DNA of 64,000 nucleotides. It comes from Dryomyza anilis. Its lineage: Eukaryota > Arthropoda > Insecta > Diptera > Dryomyzidae. The stretch's first letter is position 1. Each line of letters opens with the position of its first letter. The position numbers and the translations under genes were made by a program. The stretch lies in assembly GCA_951804985.1 (NCBI GenBank), contig OX638130.1, positions 86,213,069 to 86,277,068 of the forward strand. The letters run 5' to 3'. The notes below the pieces were generated by a model. The model saw only the letters and a list, made by a program, of their open reading frames with translations, was not told the origin of the DNA and did not search any database. This document shows positions 57,961-64,000 of this stretch, piece by piece.

Positions 57961-59240
57961 TTCCCTACACCAAAATTTCCCATGTGTCCTAACCTTCTCT
58001 TATAAGTTAAGTGTATTTTTAGATAAGTTGTATTTAAGTTAAAATAATATATAATACAACTATTGTATTATTCAACGATCGTCCAGTTCCAAAACTATAA
58101 ATTTAACGACGTGTTACCGCCTGCAAGAATCTGCAAGAGGCACTTAATCCTTAAACAAAAAACGAGTAAAAAAAATAGCGAACGTGCCACACACGAACGA
58201 TTATAAACGCTTCGATCCGGAAGCAATTAACTAAAAAATCGTACAAATATAAGGAAATCTTTTCGATACGAACTATATTCAATGACAAATTATCATTTTT
58301 GTGATGTTAAAAAACGAGGATCTATATTTCTGTTGTGTCTCGGCAACAATATCGATCCTATTAACGAAGCGTTTCGACGAACGTTACTTCGTAAGTCTAT
58401 AATTTATTGCATTTCTATTGCGCGTGATCGAGAATGCAGTGGGTCGGTCTCTCAGTGTCTCTCGCTCTCCCTTTTACTCTGGACGCGTTGTCGGCCCACA
58501 CTGAACGCCTTCGATTGACTTCGGTTGCATAGGGTCGGTCACATGCGTTTTATTTTTTTATTTCATTTTTTTATTATAACGTGCAACAACAATGCGTCTG
58601 CGCAGCGCAGTTTTCAAACTGACAGGCATTTTTTCTGTTGTATGAAATTCTTTATTCATTTTTTGTTTTGTTTTTGTATTTTTTTGGAAACATCTGACAG
58701 CTACAATACTTCCGGCTTACGCTGCAGCTTACGCCGCTGCTCTGGGCAGCAGCAGCAGTAGAATCTTTGATGGCAACAAAATTATAAAAAAATTGATTCG
58801 TTTTGATTGGGAGATAAAATTAAATTAAAAAAAAAAAATCAAATGAAAAAACTTGATAAAAATGCGTTGACTTTTCAATCGGACATTGTCATCAATAGTT
58901 TTGTTGTAATTTTTACTAATTGTAAAATTTGTTAATTTTTTTTTCCATTTTTATTTTTCCCGACATTTCACAAACTATTTTATTATTATGTAGTTCGTTA
59001 CCGCGTTCACAGAACTCACAGTTTTAGTCAAGTCAGTCCACTAATCCGTGCCGCAAATGCCCGCCAACGTCTGGCGCTGATTTCTGCTGATGGGCCATGA
59101 GTCGGCCGGCGCACTGTCCAACTAGTTGTTACTGGCCAATTAGTCGTAGGTCTTAGTGTTTAATTAACAAGAATTGTTGTTACTTAGGTTCAATGCGCAG
59201 CTGAATTTAAAAATTACGCCAAAACAAGCAGAGAGATGAA
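57961..59240. other. Largely non-repetitive stretch, no gene recognised
   Basis: It includes less AT-rich patches (58080-58260, 58430-58530, 59030-59150) containing CG dinucleotides. The plus ORFs 58282-58518 and 58525-58761 show no domain. This may be regulatory sequence, but I have no specific site evidence beyond one TAATCC (about 59042). Confidence 0.35.
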
Positions 59241-59809
59241 ATGCAATTTTTAAAGAAAAATAGAGATAATTTAATTTATACTAAAAATTAGAAGAAAAAT
59301 ATAATAAAAAAATATAAAAAAATTATATTAAAAATTGATATAAATAAATAAATAAATAAATAAAAAATAAAAAGGAAGCAATGATATGAATGATTGCTAG
59401 AATATTAGTTTTGTAATCATGCCCTGATTTCAGAAAAATCAGCACTAAAACAAATAATGATTCATGCAAAAATGCAATTCAAACATGAATAATTGGCATA
59501 AGCATTCCATGATTCCCGCAAGCATGTCATATAGCTCATTATTGTGGCATAATAAGTAATATGAATACTAATATTCTGCATACTTGAAATATTATTAGAT
59601 TTCGCCGAGACTGATCAGCGTCGAACGTCAGTGAATTTTAGTGTACAGAATTAAACAAAAACCAATACAAATAGTGATACTTTTGAGACTCTGAACAGAA
59701 AGAATTATGCAGCGACAGACATTTAAAAGCTTCAAAAAAGCATCGCCACTACAGATGTGGGAAGAGTCCCACAAATGGTAAACCGAAAAAAATATCAATA
59801 TGATGAATT
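59241..59809. other. AT-rich with (AAAT)n microsatellite
   Basis: A run of AAATAAATAAATAAATAAAT lies at about 59339-59365. No gene was seen. Confidence 0.5.
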
Positions 59810-60660
59810 TATTCATAAATATTATGAATTATTCTTCTAACTGCCAGATTCATCATGTTGATACCACCGTTCATTAAATGACATATTGATGAATGCATTC
59901 ATTATATACACGCACAATAGAGATTTGTTGCGCCAACCAACTTATTCGGATCTCTCAACCGCTTAGTCGGTTGTTGTCAAAGTGAAAAGAGTTGTAGTTT
60001 GTACTGCATCCAATTTCGAACTGTTTTAGAACAATTTAGTATAGATTTAGAACCATTAGGAGTGTATATAGCCCTATATTTCAAGTGTATAGGTTAAAAT
60101 GCCAGTTCGGTCAGCAAATTTTTAAACCATTCGATTGAAACGAATGAATTAAGTTGGTACAACTAACTTTTTGATTCTTCTAACCTCATGCCAAAAGAGA
60201 ATTTTTCTGTGTGTATATATGAACTTATTCATACTATCGAACTTCATAGCGAAGAACAAAATATTCAATACAATGAATTGTAATCGTCATATTGATGAAT
60301 TTGTTCATAATATTTATGAATATAATATTCAATATGATGAATATTGTTGAACTAATATTTTTTTCAAAATAAATTAATCGATGGAATTTTTTTTACGTAT
60401 ATTTCAAAAAAAAAACAATTATTTTCAGTAAATGAATTTGAAAAAAAGTTTGATGAACAGCATTCTTCAATATGAAGTACATATATGTTGTATTTTTTGA
60501 ATTTGTTCATTAAGATGATGGAACGTATTCTGCACATACATGTATTTCATCATATTGAAGAACTTATTTTCGCTCTTTCATCAAATTGATAATAAATTCA
60601 TAACATTGATGTATTGTAGTTCATCAATATGATGATGATTTTTTTTTGCTGATAATCTAG
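59810..60660. repeat. Cluster of ATTCATCA/TGATGAAT words around a MITE-like insertion
   Basis: The palindromic word ATTCATCATATTGATGAAT and degraded forms occur many times on both sides of 59905-60230. Examples lie near 59796, 59850, 59888, 60285, 60335, 60555 and 60620. The sequence can form many short stems. There is no ORF over it. Confidence 0.6.
59905..60230. mobile_element. MITE-like insertion with TATACAC ends
   Basis: The left end is TATACACGCACAATAGAG and the right end reads AGAATTTTTCTGTGTGTATA. The outer 10 bp form an imperfect inverted repeat. Inside, TTGTTGCGCCAACCAACTTA and AAGTTGGTACAACTAACTTT are also loosely inverted. No exact target duplication was established, so the boundaries are approximate. 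Confidence 0.4.
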
Positions 60661-61859
60661 CCATGATGATGTCTTCCCTAAAAGGTTAAATTCCTACTAA
60701 GACAGAATTCAGAATGACAAAACAAATACACAACTATATTATCAATCGTTAATTTTGATAACGGTTTCAGTATTATTCATTGAAGCTGATCTCGAAACAT
60801 CAAACCATTTTGCTCTGTCTGGGTTATTTTCAAATTGAAAAGTTACAGAATTTGTAATGATCGAGACCTTAAAGAATTTAGAACATTACAAAAAACAATC
60901 TTTTCTTTCGTTGCTAATATTACATCTATTTATTAGCAAGTTTTATTCGGAAAGCCTCACAAATTCAGCGCTTGTTTTGCTCAATTGGATTAAAATAGTT
61001 GGAATAGCGTGCAAAATGACGTGTCAGTTGACACACTCTATACTCTGTACCGACTTGCGACTATTTCCTCTTTCTGGCTTTTCTGCATTTCGTGTTGTGT
61101 GTAAATTCTACAATTGACCCGAACACGTTAAGAATAATTTGTGCATCTAGAAAACCCACCAACTTACGTACATTTGATACTTTTTCTAGGTGTCACTCGT
61201 AAATACCCTACACACAGAATATTCATTTTTTTTGTGACAATCGGTACTGATTAAAGTTAATTAGTAACTTGTTATATTTTTTGTTATATGAACAGCAAAC
61301 TTAGGATATAATTCGGTTGATCCAACTGAAAGCTCTTAGTTTTCGGTTTACATTTAGAGAGATCCCTAAGTGAAATTTCATAGTAGCAGTCTATACAATT
61401 CTTATTGTTTAAAAGGTCATTTTCGATTTTATTACATTAAAATTTAAAAATATAAAATTTTTAAATATATCAAATATTATTAATAGAACCATTAATTGAA
61501 TTACGTTCTTTTTGAGGTGAACTCACCTTTATTACAATGATATTATTATAAATTGCCATACTTCTTGGCATTTCTACATCAGGTATACACCCAAAAAATT
61601 TGACAAGCATTCGATATTGCGAGTGTCCATTAAGATTAACGTTTGTGACAACCGAATTAGTTTTAAGATGGATCAAAATATTAACAAAATTTCGTTGTAA
61701 CAAAATGAAATAATACAGAATCTTATTCTATTAAAGATTTCAACATCTTGGTTATCACAAATAACTTCTTTTTAAGTTTCGACAAGATTTTTTTTATAGT
61801 GTGTATAGTACAACCGAAATTTTTTAAATTCCATATATGTGATTTAGATCTCAAAAATT
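60661..61859. other. No gene recognised
   Basis: AT-rich. The plus ORF 60857-61117 and minus ORF 61470-61703 lack recognisable motifs. A loosely inverted pair around ACACACAGAAT (61211) and AGTGTGTATAG (61798) may mark an old element. Confidence 0.35.
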
Positions 61860-62620
61860 TCATTTATCTCTCAAAAATTCCAATTTTAACCAAAAATAAA
61901 AATGTTCACAAAAAATTCAAATTTTCACTAAAAATTCAAATTTTCACTAAAAATTCAATTTTACACAAAAAAAAAAAATGTATTAAAAATTGACTAGAAA
62001 TTAAATTTGTCAATTCAAAAATTCAAATTTTCACTAAAAAAATAAATTTTTTCATTAAAAATTCAATTTTCATTAAAAACTAAATTTTTCACTAAAAATT
62101 AAATTTTTCATTAAAAATTCAATTTTCACTAAAAACTAATAATTAAATTTTTCACTAAAAATTAAAATTTTTACACAAAATTCAAATTTTCACTAAAAAT
62201 TAAATTTTTCACTAAAAATTCAATTTTTCACTAAAAATTAAATTTTTCACTAAAAATTAAATTTTTCACTAAAAATTCAATTTTTCACTAAAAATTCAAT
62301 TTTTCACTAAAAATTCAATTTTTCACTAAAAATTCAATTTTTCACTAAAAATTCAATTTTTCACTAAAACAAATTTTCATTAAAAATTCACTTAACATTT
62401 AATTTTCACTAAAAATTCAAATTTTCACAAAAGTTAAAATTGTCATTTAATTTCACTAAAATTTAAATTTTCAATTAAAATTAAAATGTTCACTAAAATT
62501 AAAATGTTCACTAAAAATTCAAATTTTCACTAAAAATTCAATATTATTAATTAATACTAAAAATTTAATTTTGCACTAAAAATTTAAATTTTCTCTCAAA
62601 TTATTTTTTTTTGCTAAAAA
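61860..62620 (+). repeat. About 19-bp minisatellite (TTTTTCACTAAAAATTCAA)
   Basis: The unit TTTTTCACTAAAAATTCAA recurs with variants AAATTAAA and AAACTAAA, and with occasional CATT for CACT. Purest copies lie at about 62190-62360. The edges decay into short indels, so the number of copies (several tens) cannot be counted exactly by eye. Confidence 0.9.
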
Positions 62621-63589
62621 AATGTTCACTAAAATTAAATAATTTAATTAAATATTTTTTCATAAAATATGTGAATTACCACCAAAATATTTGTAGTATT
62701 GAAACTGTTCAAATTCGTTTTGGTTCTACTATAGACTATGGTGAGTCTTTAGTTTTTCTCTATTTTCAAAATAAACTTTTTCTACCGTTTGTGGCATTGC
62801 CGGGAAATACCACAAATTCAGACTATGTGCGTTTGTCTGTCTGTCTGTCTGCCTGTGTGTCCTATCGTTTCTTTCGTGCAACGTCTAACGTTGGTCTAGT
62901 GGACTCATTAGCAAAGTTCGAACCACGTAACCCAACTTGGAATTTATTTCAATTTTTGCTGTCTACAGCAAAAGAACCCGATACTCGACTCGACGAGTAT
63001 TGCAGACGTTGCAGAACATGTACTGCAACGAAAAAGAGAAGAATAAAGAAACAAAAGTCGAAGAATATTGCATGTGATTGAAATAAAAGTTAAGCTACTA
63101 CTAGTCGAGGGAAGGGGCGGCACTAGTAGGACTTCGCAGAAGCAGGTTATGTGTCTTGTTTTCAATTACTAGGTATGCAAAGAAAACAGCCAAATGCTAG
63201 ATGAAAACTAGATGGTAGTCGGTAGAACGAACCATGTCTAGTAATTGTCTATGTAGGCTGTGTATTTTGTGTCACAATTGCACTTATTCTGAACAGGGCT
63301 TCGGACAATAATAAGGCATACGATCTATATGGAAAACACGTCAACTCTAGTTTAAAAGTTTTCTTGAGCAAGTTACTATTTTTGAATTATTTAATATTGC
63401 TAAAAATTCGATAATCATTTCAAGTAATAGGACCAAATAAAATCCTTGCATATGAATTTAGCTAATTACTATTCATTTTTGGGTGCGTTTTTTTAGCATT
63501 GGGAATTATATGATAATGATTTGAATCCCTATGAAACAAAAAACTAATTTTAACGATACCCAGTTTGATTTGTTTCGAAGCCCTATGAT
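62621..63589. other. No gene recognised
   Basis: Contains a (GTCT) microsatellite at about 62831-62850 and an unrecognised ORF (62611-63081, 156 codons) that starts in the minisatellite and crosses the microsatellite. It is probably accidental. Confidence 0.35.
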
Positions 63590-64000
63590 GTGTCGAAGTT
63601 TTCTCGAACTAACTTCGATACAAAATTTCGATCTCGTAGCTAGTTTTTAAAAGTTTTCTCGTACATTCAAATTTTATGACAACATGCGATATTTAAATAA
63701 TTTATCACATCGTTATTCCAATACTTTTCGAAGAAATCTCGAACTTTAATCATTAATGATTTGTCCAATTAAGATTAGAATTTTGGTAAAGCCTTATATA
63801 AGGTGTATCTAGTCGTTGGATCAATTTGAATTGCATGTCATTATACTGAATATAAGTTTCTTTTTATTAAATGTACTCGATAAGGGTTGATTTTTCTATA
63901 AATATGGAAATTCGACGATATTGTTAATCTTCGATGCCTCAAATCGTTCTCAAACCAACTTCGATACAAAATTTCGATCTCGTAGCAAATTTTTAAAATT
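63590..64000 (-). repeat. Interspersed repeat A, inverted copies at the window edge
   Basis: The sequence TTCTCGAACTAACTTCGATA then AAAATTTCGATCTCGTAGC, followed by TTCTCGTACATTC and TTATCACATCG, is the reverse complement of repeat A copy 1 (2200-2335). A second partial copy (CTCAAACCAACTTCGATACA) starts at about 63950 and runs off the end of the window. Confidence 0.65.

Overview
The window is dipteran nuclear DNA, AT-rich, with large introns and many decayed transposons. Its one gene that I can identify firmly is orthodenticle/ocelliless (otd, also oc), on the plus strand. It encodes the K50 (Bicoid-class) paired-like homeodomain factor that patterns the head, ocelli and photoreceptors in flies. 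The N-terminus starting MAAGFLKSGDLG, the [16 protein letters not shown] homeodomain arm and the C-terminal DKYVNMV match the fly form of the protein. Introns of about 6 kb, fly-type mini-me elements and the RTE/jockey relics suggest a higher fly with a larger genome than Drosophila, possibly a tephritid. The family assignment is an inference.

Layout. 0-12.5 kb: upstream flank. It holds a mosaic non-LTR retrotransposon relic (0.3-2.0 kb), three copies of an interspersed repeat rich in CGAT/GATATCG (2.0-7.0 kb; one split by a 368-bp P-like MITE), a less repetitive stretch with four GGATTA sites (4.5-6.1 kb), a decayed repeat array (8.0-10.2 kb) and RTE and SINE pieces (9.7-11.7 kb). 12.6-14.1 kb: probable otd promoter and non-coding first exon, ending at a strong donor at 14113. 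14.1-22.7 kb: probable intron 1, with a GTATCT/AGATAC repeat field and nine 112-bp satellite units held at exact period. 22731-36169: the three coding exons (22731-22908, 28921-29075, 35015-36169), giving 495 aa, or 492 aa if an in-frame donor 9 bp upstream is used. 36170-about 38620: a long AT-rich 3' UTR. It begins with 65 in-frame acidic codons after the UAG stop and contains a three-copy tandem repeat.

38.6-64 kb: downstream flank with no gene I can support. It contains RNase H-bearing non-LTR relics, a jockey C-terminal relic, an in-frame 219-bp tandem repeat, a tRNA-derived SINE, two mini-me elements, several MITE-like repeats and low-complexity minisatellites. A copy of the left-flank interspersed repeat lies in inverted orientation at the right edge.

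I see no operon, CRISPR, phage, toxin or virus-derived system. The most interesting signals are regulatory or structural: the otd stop-codon extension, the tandem splice donors just before the homeodomain, the GTATCT field, the phase-locked intronic satellite, and two MITEs whose ends and 8-bp target duplications can be read directly. Coordinates of decayed repeats are approximate; coding-exon, MITE and tandem-array coordinates were read base by base.
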